This document shows, piece after piece, positions 26,522 to 34,712 of a DNA stretch of 64,000 nt. Source of the stretch: SZUA-320 sp963707875 (GTDB lineage Bacteria; Gemmatimonadota; Gemmatimonadetes; Gemmatimonadales; GWC2-71-9); contig CAVPRU010000014.1 of NCBI GenBank assembly GCA_963707875.1, forward strand, positions 186,001 through 250,000, given 5' to 3'. The notes under the pieces were generated by a model. That model was not told the origin of the DNA, made no database searches, and saw only the letters and a program-made list of their open reading frames with translations. Position 1 is the stretch's first letter. Each line of letters opens with the position of its first letter. Both the position numbers and the translations under genes were made by a program.

Positions 26522-29335
26522 TCAGTCTGACGTCTTGCGTGGTGCGGCGGCCCTCTTGGCCGACTTGCGCCTGGAGGTAGTGCCCTTGGTGCCGGTGGCC
26601 TTGGGCTTCTTGACTGCCGTCTTCACCTCGGGGGCCTTCGCCTTGGCGGCCTTCGATGCTTTCGCCTTGGCGGCCTTCGATGCTTTCGCCTTGGCGGCCT
26701 TGGGTGCTTTCGCCTTGGAGGCCTGGGGTGCTCTCACCTTCGGGGCCCGGGCCTTGGGCGCGGCTCGCCGCTTGGTGGTGCGACCCCCACCCATCGCGCG
26801 CTTCGCCGCGATGAGTTCCACCGCCATCGGGAGGGTCACGGTCGCGGGATCAGAGTCCTTTGGTATCGAGGCACTGACTTCGCCGTGCTTCACGTACGGC
26901 CCGTACCGGCCATCGTAGAGACCCACGGGTTCCTGGTCGTCCGGGTGGGCGCCCAGCTGCCTGAGCGGAGTGGCCGCTCCCCGGCGACCGCGGGTGGCCT
27001 TGGGCTGAGAGAGCAATTCCAGGGCGCGAGCGAGCGAGATCGTCAGCACGTTGTCATCGCCCTTGATGGAACGGTAGTCCTTCCCCTCCTTGCCCTGATC
27101 GTGAACCACGTAGGGACCGAACCGTCCCAGGTCGGCCAGGACGCGGCCCCCGGAGACTGGGTGGCTCCCGAGCAATCGTGGGAGGCTCAGCAACCCGATC
27201 GCCAATTCCGCCGTTACGTTGTCGGGGGTCGAGCCCTTGGGGAGCGACTTCCGCTTCGGCTTGGGGTTCTCGTCGGTGGCCTCCCCCAGTTGCACATACG
27301 GTCCATACTGCCCCACCAGCACGAAAATCGGCTGATTGGTCGCCGGATCACGCACCAGTTCGGTCGGGCCCTCCCGCTTCTGACGCAGCAGCACCTCGAC
27401 CTGGGCATCGGTCAGATCCGCCGGCGGGACGTCGCGCGGCAGCGTGGCCCGCAGCGGCTCGCCCTCGTGGGGAACTTCCACGTAGGGACCGTATCGCCCG
27501 ATCCGGATCTTGGCGCTCAGCCCCTCGAGCAGCACGGTCCGGGCCTCCATCGCGTCGATCCCATCGGCCTTGTCCTCGACCTGCTGGCGCAGCCCGTCCG
27601 CCCCGAGATAGAACTGCTGGAGGTAGGGCAGCCACTCGGCATGACCCTCGGAGATCTCGTCCAGGGTCTGTTCCATCTGGGCGGTGAAGCCAATATCCAC
27701 CAGGTGAGGAAAGTGCGCCTCCAGCAACCCGGTCACCGCGAACGCGGTGAAAGTCGGGACCAGCGCCTGTCCCTGCTTGTTGGCGTAGTTCCGTTCCTGG
27801 ATGGTGCCGATGATGCTGGCGTAGGTGCTGGGGCGGCCGACCCCGTCGTTCTCCAGTTCCTTGACCAGGGTGGCCTCGGTAAACCGGGCCGGCGGCTGGG
27901 TCACATGGCCGATCGCCTCCAGGGCGGTGCAGACCGGGTGGTCCCCCACGTCGAGCGGTGGAAGCGGGACCTCCTTGTCCTCCAGCGCCGCGTCGGGATC
28001 ATCGCTCCCCTCCACATAGGCCCGAAGAAAGCCGGCGAAATCGATCCGCTTGCCGGAGGCCCGGAAGACCGCCTCATCCACTTCCAGGGTGAGGCTGATG
28101 CCGGTCTGTCGGGCATCGGCCATCTGACAGGCGACGGTCCGCATCCAGATCAGCTCGTACAGCGCCCGTTCGATCCCCCGCAGCCCGGTCTGGTCCGGGG
28201 CCCGGAAACTGGAACCCGCCGGCCGGATCGCCTCGTGGGCCTCCTGAGCCGCCGCGTTCTTGGTGACGTAAATCCGGGGCTTGGCCGGCAGGTATTCCTT
28301 GCCGTAGCGAGTGGTCACGCAGTCCCGCGCCGCCTGGATCGCCTGCCTGGACAGGTGGACCGAATCGGTCCTCATATAGGTGATGAAACCGCGTTCGTAG
28401 AGGCCCTGAGCGGTCCGCATGGTCTCCCGGGCACTGAGCCGGAGCTTCCGGTTGGATTCCTGCTGGAGGGTGGAGGTGGTGAACGGAGGCCAGGGGCGCC
28501 GCACGAAGGGCTTCTCTTCGCGGCTGGTGACCGCCCACGGTCGGCCGTGGAGTCGCTGCTCCAGCGCCCGCGCCGCAGCTTCGCCAAGGAGGAGGACGTC
28601 CTTTCCTTCGGCGATCCGCCCGGTGTCCTCGTCAAAGTCCTTCCCGGTCGCCAGCCGCCGCCCGGCGAGGGACACCAGCTGAGCCTCGAAGGACTGCCGC
28701 TGGTGCTCCAGCGTGGCCTTGAGGTCCCAGTAGCTCCCCGCGTGAAACGCCCGGCGCTCCCGTTCCCGTACCACCAGCAGCCGGACCGCCGCGGACTGGA
28801 CCCGGCCAGCGCTCAATCCCCACGCCACCTTCTTCCACAGGAGGGGCGACAGAGTATAACCCACCAGCCGGTCGAGAATCCTGCGAGTCTCCTGGGCCCG
28901 GACCAGCCGCTCATCCACCGCGCGGGCATTCGCCAGCGCCTCCAGGATCGCTTCGCGGGTGATCTCGTGAAACACCATCCGGCGGACCGGCACCCGGGGG
29001 GCCAGAACTTCGGTGAGATGCCAGGAGATGCTCTCGCCCTCGCGGTCTTCGTCGGTGGCCAGAATCAACTCGTCGGCATCGGCCAGGGCCTCCTTCAGTT
29101 CGCGGACCACCTTCTTCTTGTCAGAGGAGATGACGTAGAGCGGCTCGAAATCCCGATCGACGTTGACCCCGAGCCGTGCCCACTCTTCCTTCTTGTACTT
29201 GGCCGGGATATCAGCGGCACTGTCCGGCAGATCCCGGATGTGGCCCATCGATGCGGTGACCTGGTAGCCCCGCGGCAGGAAGTCCCGGATCGTCCGGGCC
29301 TTGGTGGGAGATTCGACGATGACCAGCTTCCCCAT
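26522..29335 (-). CDS. topA: DNA topoisomerase I with lysine/alanine-rich tail
   Basis: Type IA topoisomerase that relaxes negative supercoils. 937 residues. TOPRIM domain at 1-115 (KLVIVESPTKARTIRDFL; ATDEDREGESISWHL), active-site Tyr in GFITYMRTDSVHLS near 320, then the 67-kDa core. In place of Cys4 zinc fingers there are TopA C-terminal repeats marked by GPYV (RIGRYGPYVEVPH, LVGQYGPYVQLGE, LGRFGPYVVHD, YDGRYGPYVKHGE). The last 75 residues are Lys/Ala/Pro-rich, histone H1-like, with an eight-residue repeat. Such basic tails raise DNA binding and processivity in actinobacterial TopA. Confidence 0.96.
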   Translation of the reverse strand: MGKLVIVESPTKARTIRDFLPRGYQVTASMGHIRDLPDSAADIPAKYKKEEWARLGVNVDRDFEPLYVISSDKKKVVRELKEALADADELILATDEDREGESISWHLTEVLAPRVPVRRMVFHEITREAILEALANARAVDERLVRAQETRRILDRLVGYTLSPLLWKKVAWGLSAGRVQSAAVRLLVVRERERRAFHAGSYWDLKATLEHQRQSFEAQLVSLAGRRLATGKDFDEDTGRIAEGKDVLLLGEAAARALEQRLHGRPWAVTSREEKPFVRRPWPPFTTSTLQQESNRKLRLSARETMRTAQGLYERGFITYMRTDSVHLSRQAIQAARDCVTTRYGKEYLPAKPRIYVTKNAAAQEAHEAIRPAGSSFRAPDQTGLRGIERALYELIWMRTVACQMADARQTGISLTLEVDEAVFRASGKRIDFAGFLRAYVEGSDDPDAALEDKEVPLPPLDVGDHPVCTALEAIGHVTQPPARFTEATLVKELENDGVGRPSTYASIIGTIQERNYANKQGQALVPTFTAFAVTGLLEAHFPHLVDIGFTAQMEQTLDEISEGHAEWLPYLQQFYLGADGLRQQVEDKADGIDAMEARTVLLEGLSAKIRIGRYGPYVEVPHEGEPLRATLPRDVPPADLTDAQVEVLLRQKREGPTELVRDPATNQPIFVLVGQYGPYVQLGEATDENPKPKRKSLPKGSTPDNVTAELAIGLLSLPRLLGSHPVSGGRVLADLGRFGPYVVHDQGKEGKDYRSIKGDDNVLTISLARALELLSQPKATRGRRGAATPLRQLGAHPDDQEPVGLYDGRYGPYVKHGEVSASIPKDSDPATVTLPMAVELIAAKRAMGGGRTTKRRAAPKARAPKVRAPQASKAKAPKAAKAKASKAAKAKASKAAKAKAPEVKTAVKKPKATGTKGTTSRRKSAKRAAAPRKTSD
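26637..26732 (-). repeat. Four 24-base tandem repeats in the topA tail
   Basis: Units begin at 26637, 26661, 26685 and 26709; units 1 and 2 are identical, 3 and 4 diverge progressively. They stay in frame and encode an eight-residue Lys/Ala/Ser/Pro unit (KASKAAKA type). Copy number should vary between relatives through slippage. Confidence 0.93.
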
Positions 29336-29536
29336 GCGACTCCTTTGCCAGAAAACGGAACGAAGGACCCCGGATCAGCCAGGGACCTTCGCGGGCCGGT
29401 GAATGTAGTACCACGATGCCCCGGGGCCTGTCAAATCTTCGGCCAGGTGCCCGGCCCGTCGATCGGGTACGCGGGGCCCTGCAAGACGGCCGGTGCTCCA
29501 TGAGAGCCCCGGCCGTTTCAGAAGTGCGGCGGGATG

Positions 29537-29701
29537 TTAGAATCGACGGCGGTATCGGAGCCCGAGCGCCCCACCCAGCACCAACCCGACCGCGACGAAC
29601 ATCAGGCCCGATGGTGGCCCTGACAGTGGCGGATTGCTGCCGCACAGCCCGGTGATGATGCAGTCACCGGGCGCAAGGTTCTGAGCCAACCACAGCAGCA
29701 T
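29537..29701 (-). CDS. Small membrane-anchored ORF with C-terminal sorting-like tail
   Basis: 54 residues from ATG 29701, beginning eight bases after the stop of the choice-of-anchor-B gene. It contains CIITGLCGSNPPLSGPPSG, then one hydrophobic helix (FVAVGLVLGGALGL) and a basic end (RYRRRF). Pro/Ser linker, glycine-rich helix and Arg cluster resemble CTERM-type sorting tails, but here on a tiny separate protein. It could be a genuine small protein, a detached C-terminus of the upstream gene, or chance. No strong ribosome-binding site. Confidence 0.4.
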   Translation of the reverse strand: MLLWLAQNLAPGDCIITGLCGSNPPLSGPPSGLMFVAVGLVLGGALGLRYRRRF

Positions 29702-29709
29702 GGTCCCGG

Positions 29710-32079
29710 TCACGGTACCAGATTCCGATCGCTGTTCCGGAGCATGAACAGGCCTTCCCGGCCACTGGTCACCACCAGGGTCCCACTCTTGAAGAAGGGG
29801 TAGTTGCTCCACGAACCGTCAAAGCCCGGGGCATCCTCCCCGACCGGGACCGTGTCGAAGAAACCGATCGGGCGGGGATTCTTCGGATCACTCACGTCGA
29901 AGACCCGCAGTCCGCTGACGTAGTTGGATTGGAACATCAGGTTGCCCTTGATGTACAGGTTGTGGTCGCTGGCCCGGTTCGAGGAGATGTACTCACTCGC
30001 CAGCACCGGATCGTCCAGGTCGGTCAGGTCGAAGATCAGAGTCCTGGTCCCGGGAACAAGGCCGGCGATCTCGTCGCCCTCGTCATCGACCAGGAAGTAG
30101 CGCTGGTCCTCGGTGAGCCACCCCTGGTGAGTGTAGGAAGTGTTCGGATAGGCGACCCGGCTGATGGCCTTCGGGTTCTGCTTGTCGGTCACGTCGGAGA
30201 TGCCCACGGCCGTCTCGGCGGCCTGGAGACAGATCGCCCGACCCTGATAGTCCTGGTCGGGGCCGTGGTAGAGCACACACTGCGCGTCGTGGGTGTAGCC
30301 GGTGCTGGCCCGACCGGTGGCCGGGTCGGCAAAGCAACCGGCAAAGGTCGGCTTCCCTGGCTCGCGGATATCGATCATGTGGAGGCCGCCCCCACAGGTA
30401 TCGCCCCCGCCGTTCGCACCGACCGCGAAGGCGTACCCGGTCGCCGTATCGATCACGATGTTGTGAGCCGAGGCGATCTTGTCGTAATGGACATCCTCGG
30501 TGAAGATCTGCGGGGCACCCTTGGCATCCCGAAGCCGGGTCAGGTCAAAGACCTGCATCCCGTGCGCCAGGGCTCCGTCCGCCACGATATAGGCGTGATC
30601 CTTGTAGACCTTGATGTCCCGCCAGACGCTGACCGGCGAGGCGGCGGTCTTGGGGAGCTGACCCAGGTACCTGGGCCGCAGCGCGTCGGTGACGTCCACG
30701 AAGGCCGTCCCGTCGGTCCGCCCGACCAGGGCGTACTCCCGCCCGGTCGTCGGGTCGGTCCAGCCCCAGATGTCATTGACTTCAATGCCCCGCCCGCCAC
30801 CGATTGAGGACACCGGCAGGAACGACATCATGTCGACGCTCTCGCAGTCGAAGATCTGGACCTTCCCGTTGGCGCAGTCCTGCTTGCCGCCCACCATCGG
30901 GGCGAGACCCTTGCTGGCAGGCATCAGTCGCGCGCGGGTGGTCCACCGGCCGTCCGCCCCGCGAATGATCGCTGCCGCGAGGCCCATCCCCTGGTCCGCC
31001 CCGGGCAGTCCGATGGTGGCCAGGTCCCCGGCAATGGCGAAGGCCCCACCGAACTGGTCGCCCCGCGACAGTCCCTCGATGGCCAGCTTGCTGGTGCCGG
31101 TCCACGCGCCACTGGCATCCGCGTTCAGGACGTAGATCCGGCCCTGGCGTCCGTCCGCCCCCGGTGCCCCGATCCACAGGTCATTCCCGGCCCACTCCAG
31201 GACGCTGCCGAAGCCCCCACCAGGGGCCCCGTCAAACGAGGACAACCGGCTGGTTTCCATCCAGCTTCCGGTGGGCTGGTTCCGCGAAAAGACGAAGACT
31301 GCGCCGGCATTCCGGTCGGCGCCGGGCGCCCCGATGTAGGCCGCGTCCCCCTTCAGTGAGACCGCGGATCCAAATCCGCTGCGGGTGGCGAGACCGCGGC
31401 CCCGGAGCCGGCTCACCTGATTCCACGCCCCGGCGGCATTCCGCTCGAACAGGTACGCCACCCCGGTGGAGGTGTCCTTCTGGGCGGCGCCGACCAGGAG
31501 TCGGTCGCCATCGACCGCCATCGCCGAGCCGAAGAAATCATTCGCCACCGGGTCGGAGGCGCCGAGGGTGGCCTCTTCGGTCCACTGCCCGCTGGTGTTG
31601 CTCCAGATCGTTACCGCGCCCTGCCCACCGTTTCGGCCCCACGATGCGACAAAGGCCCGGTTGCCCTGGAGCAGCACCAACCGGCCGAACGAGTCCCCGG
31701 CCGTGCTGCCGGCGGCAACCAGCTTCGCGGTCTGCTTCCAGGCGCCGGCCTCATCCCGTTCGAACACATAGGCCGCCCCCCGTGAGGAGTCGATCGAGGT
31801 AGCACCAACCAGCAGCCGGCGGCCGCTCACCGACAGGGTGCGCCCAAACCGGTCGAGCAGAGCACCGTCAGCCGCCTGCAGCTGCGCTGTTTCGGTCCAA
31901 CCGCTCCCCGAGGCCCGGTACACGAACACGGTGCCCTTGGCATATGGATTGAGTGGCTCGGAGAGGAACAGCTCCTGGCCGGTCGCGGCAGCGGTGGTCC
32001 CAAAGCCCTGACCCGCAAGGGCCGGGACGATCGTCAGCGCCAGAAGCGCCACCAGTACGTGCGGTCCCCGGAGGGTCAT
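29710..32079 (-). CDS. Secreted choice-of-anchor-B protein: FG-GAP-like repeats plus LVIVD repeats
   Basis: 789 residues with a signal peptide ending near 22. Residues 30-390 contain about seven repeats built around GDxFG (LLDRFGRTLSV, AGDSFGRLVLL, ANDFFGSAMAVDGDRLLVGA), an FG-GAP/integrin-like propeller. Residues 400-789 follow the choice-of-anchor-B plan with LVIVD-type repeats (HGMQVFDLTRLRD, LHMIDIREPGKP, LRVFDVSDPKNPRPIGFFD). Cys pairs (QDCANGKVQIFDCES; TCGGG) suggest oxidation outside the cytoplasm. Likely a surface or secreted binding protein; ligand unknown. No enzyme motif seen. Confidence 0.85.
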   Translation of the reverse strand: MTLRGPHVLVALLALTIVPALAGQGFGTTAAATGQELFLSEPLNPYAKGTVFVYRASGSGWTETAQLQAADGALLDRFGRTLSVSGRRLLVGATSIDSSRGAAYVFERDEAGAWKQTAKLVAAGSTAGDSFGRLVLLQGNRAFVASWGRNGGQGAVTIWSNTSGQWTEEATLGASDPVANDFFGSAMAVDGDRLLVGAAQKDTSTGVAYLFERNAAGAWNQVSRLRGRGLATRSGFGSAVSLKGDAAYIGAPGADRNAGAVFVFSRNQPTGSWMETSRLSSFDGAPGGGFGSVLEWAGNDLWIGAPGADGRQGRIYVLNADASGAWTGTSKLAIEGLSRGDQFGGAFAIAGDLATIGLPGADQGMGLAAAIIRGADGRWTTRARLMPASKGLAPMVGGKQDCANGKVQIFDCESVDMMSFLPVSSIGGGRGIEVNDIWGWTDPTTGREYALVGRTDGTAFVDVTDALRPRYLGQLPKTAASPVSVWRDIKVYKDHAYIVADGALAHGMQVFDLTRLRDAKGAPQIFTEDVHYDKIASAHNIVIDTATGYAFAVGANGGGDTCGGGLHMIDIREPGKPTFAGCFADPATGRASTGYTHDAQCVLYHGPDQDYQGRAICLQAAETAVGISDVTDKQNPKAISRVAYPNTSYTHQGWLTEDQRYFLVDDEGDEIAGLVPGTRTLIFDLTDLDDPVLASEYISSNRASDHNLYIKGNLMFQSNYVSGLRVFDVSDPKNPRPIGFFDTVPVGEDAPGFDGSWSNYPFFKSGTLVVTSGREGLFMLRNSDRNLVP

Positions 32080-32170
32080 GTCAGCTTGTCCTCATTGTTG
32101 GAGAGAGCGTTGGCGGGATGGAAACTCTACGCGCCGCCGCCGGGACGGGTTTCACCCGGTAAACATTCAG

Positions 32171-32257
32171 CGGACAGGGTGGGATTCGAACCCACGGTAC
32201 CGTTGCCGGTACACCGGTTTTCGAGACCGGCTCCTTCAGCCACTCGGACACCTGTCC
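32171..32257 (-). tRNA. tRNA-Ser, anticodon CGA
   Basis: 87 nt. Acceptor GGACAGG/CCTGTCC with discriminator G. Anticodon stem CCGGT/ACCGG around loop CTCGAAA, giving CGA for UCG codons, the favoured serine codon in such a GC-rich genome. A long variable arm (GTACCGGCAACGGTAC) marks class II. T arm GTGGG-TTCGAAT-CCCAC. CCA not encoded. Confidence 0.97.
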
Positions 32258-32278
32258 TCACCGCCGCAACGGCGAGGT

Positions 32279-32307
32279 AACCTAGCTGGCCCGTGCGTGT
32301 TAGCCAA
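32279..32307 (-). promoter_or_regulatory. Candidate promoter for tRNA-Ser(CGA)
   Basis: On the minus strand TTGGCT, a 17-base spacer and TAGGTT, 21 bases before the mature tRNA. Weaker boxes than those of the other tRNA-Ser gene but correct spacing and position. Confidence 0.45.
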
Positions 32308-32390
32308 CTCCTCGCCGGGCCTGCCGCCCGCTGCGGATCGGGCTCGGGGCATTAGATTCCCACCACGATGCCTGCCAGCTGCCAGCCGCG

Positions 32391-32615
32391 ATGCCGGTCC
32401 TGAAAACCGGGTATTACGCCTGCGACGAGTGCGGAGACTACTTCGCCCTCGATGGGGGCGGGGTCTGCCGGGAGTGCCAGCGGATTCTCTGCCACCAGCA
32501 TCTGCACGGCTCGGGCCACTGGTGGCGAAGGCTGCTGGCCAAACCGCGCTGCGCCGGATGCCGGCAGGGTGTCGCCCCTCAGGGACGATCTCCGGGCCGT
32601 ACCGAGCACGATTGA
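32391..32615 (+). CDS. Small Cys/His-rich zinc-binding protein, unknown
   Basis: 74 residues. Three CxxC pairs (CDEC at 11-14, CREC at 26-29, CAGC at 54-57) plus Cys34 and His35/His37/His39 (CHQHLHG) look like two zinc sites in a cross-brace or treble-clef arrangement. No signal or helix. It is a plus-strand gene converging on tadA with eight bases between the two stop codons. I know no name for it. Composition is coding-like, and the metal motif is unlikely by chance. Confidence 0.65.
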   Translation: MPVLKTGYYACDECGDYFALDGGGVCRECQRILCHQHLHGSGHWWRRLLAKPRCAGCRQGVAPQGRSPGRTEHD

Positions 32616-32623
32616 CCCTGGGC

Positions 32624-33085
32624 TCACCGCCGGTCGCGGAAGAACTCCCGGAGCAGCCCGGCAGATTCCTCCTCCATCACCCCGCCGATCACCTCCGCCC
32701 GGTGATTCAGCCGGGGGTGTCGGAGCAGGTCTTCCACCGATCCGGCCATCCCGGCCTTCGGATCCCGGGCGCCGAACACGACCCGACCGACCTTGGCCAG
32801 GACGATGGCGCCAGCGCACTGGGTACACGGCTCCAGAGTGACAACCAGCGTGGCCTCCTCAAGCCGGTCGGTGCCGGCCGCTTCGAGCGCTTCCCGAATC
32901 GCCAGCACCTCGGCGTGGGCCGTTGGATCGCGCCGGCGGACCGTCTGGTTATGGGCCGCACCCAGCAGCTGCCCCGACCGCAGCACCAGAGCCCCCACCG
33001 GAACCTCGCCCAGGGTGGCGGCACGTCGGGCGAGGGCCAGGGCCTCGGTCATGGCGGCGAGGTCGTCGAAACGGGTCGGAACCAT
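32624..33085 (-). CDS. tadA: tRNA-specific adenosine deaminase TadA
   Basis: Converts A34 to inosine in tRNA-Arg(ACG). 153 residues, cytidine-deaminase fold: zinc and proton-shuttle site HAEVLAIREAL near 56-66 and EPCTQCAGAI near 85-94. VPVGALVLRSGQLLGAAHNQ and DPKAGMAGSVEDLL are typical TadA segments. Single gene between the Cys-rich ORF and the divergent membrane protein. Confidence 0.96.
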   Translation of the reverse strand: MVPTRFDDLAAMTEALALARRAATLGEVPVGALVLRSGQLLGAAHNQTVRRRDPTAHAEVLAIREALEAAGTDRLEEATLVVTLEPCTQCAGAIVLAKVGRVVFGARDPKAGMAGSVEDLLRHPRLNHRAEVIGGVMEEESAGLLREFFRDRR

Positions 33086-33217
33086 CCGGCCAAGATGGTA
33101 TCGTCCGACCCGGCGCGCGAGTCCCGGGAGTGGGTAGTTACTTTTCAGACGTAGCGCCGGCTGCCCGAGCCGGTACCTTCACGCCGTTCGGTACCCCACC
33201 GTGTCTGGAGCCTGACC

Positions 33218-33889
33218 ATGGAATTCGTGGACCTCCTGCTCGACTCCGTCCGGCTGACCTGGGAACAAGTCAGCGTGGTCACGCCACGCCTCATCATTGT
33301 GCTGCTGCTCCTCACGGCCGCCTGGCTGATCGCCCGGCTCGCCCGGGCCCTGACGGTCCGGCTGCTCCGGCTGCTCCGCCTGGAAGCCGCGGCGGAGCGC
33401 ACCGGAATCGAGGATTTCCTGCTGCGGGGCGGGGTGCGGTACACCGCGGTCACTCTGACCGGGATGGTGGTGTATTGGGGGGTCCTCCTGATCGGGGTGC
33501 TGGCCGTCTTCAATGCGCTGGGCCTGCAGGTCGACCGTGGGGTGATGGAGCGAGTGATCAACTACCTGCCGAACGTGATGGTCGCCATCGTGATCGTGGT
33601 CTTCGGGTCGCTGCTCTCCCGGTTTCTGGGCGGCCTGCTCCACACCTACTTCAACAACATCGGCGTGAGCGGCGCCCGCGGGATCAGTCTGCTGGCGCAG
33701 GCCGCCATCATGGCCTTCGTCGTCACCCTGGCGCTGGAACAACTGCGGATCGGGGTGGAGGTTCTCCGGGCGGCCTTCCAGCTGGCGTTTGGCGGCCTCT
33801 GCCTGGCGCTGGCCCTGGCCTTTGGACTCGGCGGACGCGACTGGGCGGCCAGCATCCTCGACCGGACTCGGAAACGCAATGATCGTTGA
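33218..33889 (+). CDS. Membrane protein with conserved TM-helix repeats (small-MscS/CmpX-like)
   Basis: 223 residues with five hydrophobic segments (about 22-40, 70-92, 112-130, 155-170, 185-203). The segments RVINYLPNVMVAIVIVVFG and GISLLAQAAIMAFVVTLAL resemble the transmembrane repeat of CmpX-type, MscS-related proteins, but the cytoplasmic MscS beta domain is missing. It could be a channel pore module or a regulator of membrane stress. The amidohydrolase gene starts 11 bases inside its end. Confidence 0.82.
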   Translation: MEFVDLLLDSVRLTWEQVSVVTPRLIIVLLLLTAAWLIARLARALTVRLLRLLRLEAAAERTGIEDFLLRGGVRYTAVTLTGMVVYWGVLLIGVLAVFNALGLQVDRGVMERVINYLPNVMVAIVIVVFGSLLSRFLGGLLHTYFNNIGVSGARGISLLAQAAIMAFVVTLALEQLRIGVEVLRAAFQLAFGGLCLALALAFGLGGRDWAASILDRTRKRNDR

Positions 33890-34709
33890 CTGCCATGTCC
33901 ATCTGAACAACTACCACGAGGATGCGGTCGAGTCGCTCGCGGACTGTCTTGACAACCTGGAGCTGGCCATGCGCCGGAACCGGATCGACCACGCCCTGGT
34001 GCTGACCTCATACAAGGTGACCCCGGGCCGCCCTTCCACCGAGCGGGTCGTCACGGCCATCTCGGATCGTTCCCACCTGTCGGTCGTGGCGGGGCTTGAC
34101 TGGTTCACCTTTGATGGCGGCCAGCTCGGGGACCTCGAGCCCGCGGTCCAGTCCGGGAAGCTGAAGGGGCTCAAGCTCTATCCCGGCTACCAGCCGTTCT
34201 ACCCCGCTGACCCGAAGTGGGCCCCCGCCTACCAATTCGCGGCCGAACATGCCCTCCCCGTCATGATTCACAGCGGAGATACCTACGCGCCGACCGGGAA
34301 GGTGAAGTACTCCCATCCGCTGCACGTCGATGACGCCGCAGTGGACTTTCCCGACGTGAAGTTCGTGATCTGCCACATCGGGAACCCGTGGCTCAGAGAC
34401 TGCATGGAGGTGGTCTACAAGAACGCGAATGTCTACACCGACATCAGCGGTCTGGTGCTCGGGGAATTCAGTGACCGGTTCGAGGTTTACATGCGCCGGC
34501 AGTTGCAGGACATGCTGCTCTATGGCGTGGAGCCCGACAAGGTCCTGTTCGGCACCGACTGGCCGATCAGCTCCATGGAGTCCTACCGGGCGTTCATGCG
34601 GGACCTGGCCATCCCGGAGCGGGAAAAGCAACGAATCTACGCCGAGAACGCAGTGGCCCTGTTCGGGCTCGACTCGCGGGACAGCCTGCTGGCCCCACGA
34701 CCACGCTAG
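33879..34709 (+). CDS. Amidohydrolase-2 (ACMSD-type TIM-barrel) metal hydrolase
   Basis: 276 residues from ATG 33879. Metal ligands of the amidohydrolase-2 family are present: DCHVHL at 4-9, His in PVMIHSGDT near 126, His in VICHIGNPW near 164, and Asp in LFGTDWPIS near 227. The family hydrolyses or decarboxylates small carboxylates and esters (ACMSD, 4-oxalomesaconate hydratase, AHBA types); the substrate here is unknown. It overlaps the upstream membrane-protein gene by 11 bases, so the two are co-transcribed. Confidence 0.87.
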   Translation: MIVDCHVHLNNYHEDAVESLADCLDNLELAMRRNRIDHALVLTSYKVTPGRPSTERVVTAISDRSHLSVVAGLDWFTFDGGQLGDLEPAVQSGKLKGLKLYPGYQPFYPADPKWAPAYQFAAEHALPVMIHSGDTYAPTGKVKYSHPLHVDDAAVDFPDVKFVICHIGNPWLRDCMEVVYKNANVYTDISGLVLGEFSDRFEVYMRRQLQDMLLYGVEPDKVLFGTDWPISSMESYRAFMRDLAIPEREKQRIYAENAVALFGLDSRDSLLAPRPR

Positions 34710-34712
34710 GCC

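Noticed and set aside
29362..29390. Hairpin GAAGGACCC/GGGACCTTC upstream of topA
   Set aside because: One internal mismatch, no T tract and no known leader regulation. It may be chance in GC-rich sequence.
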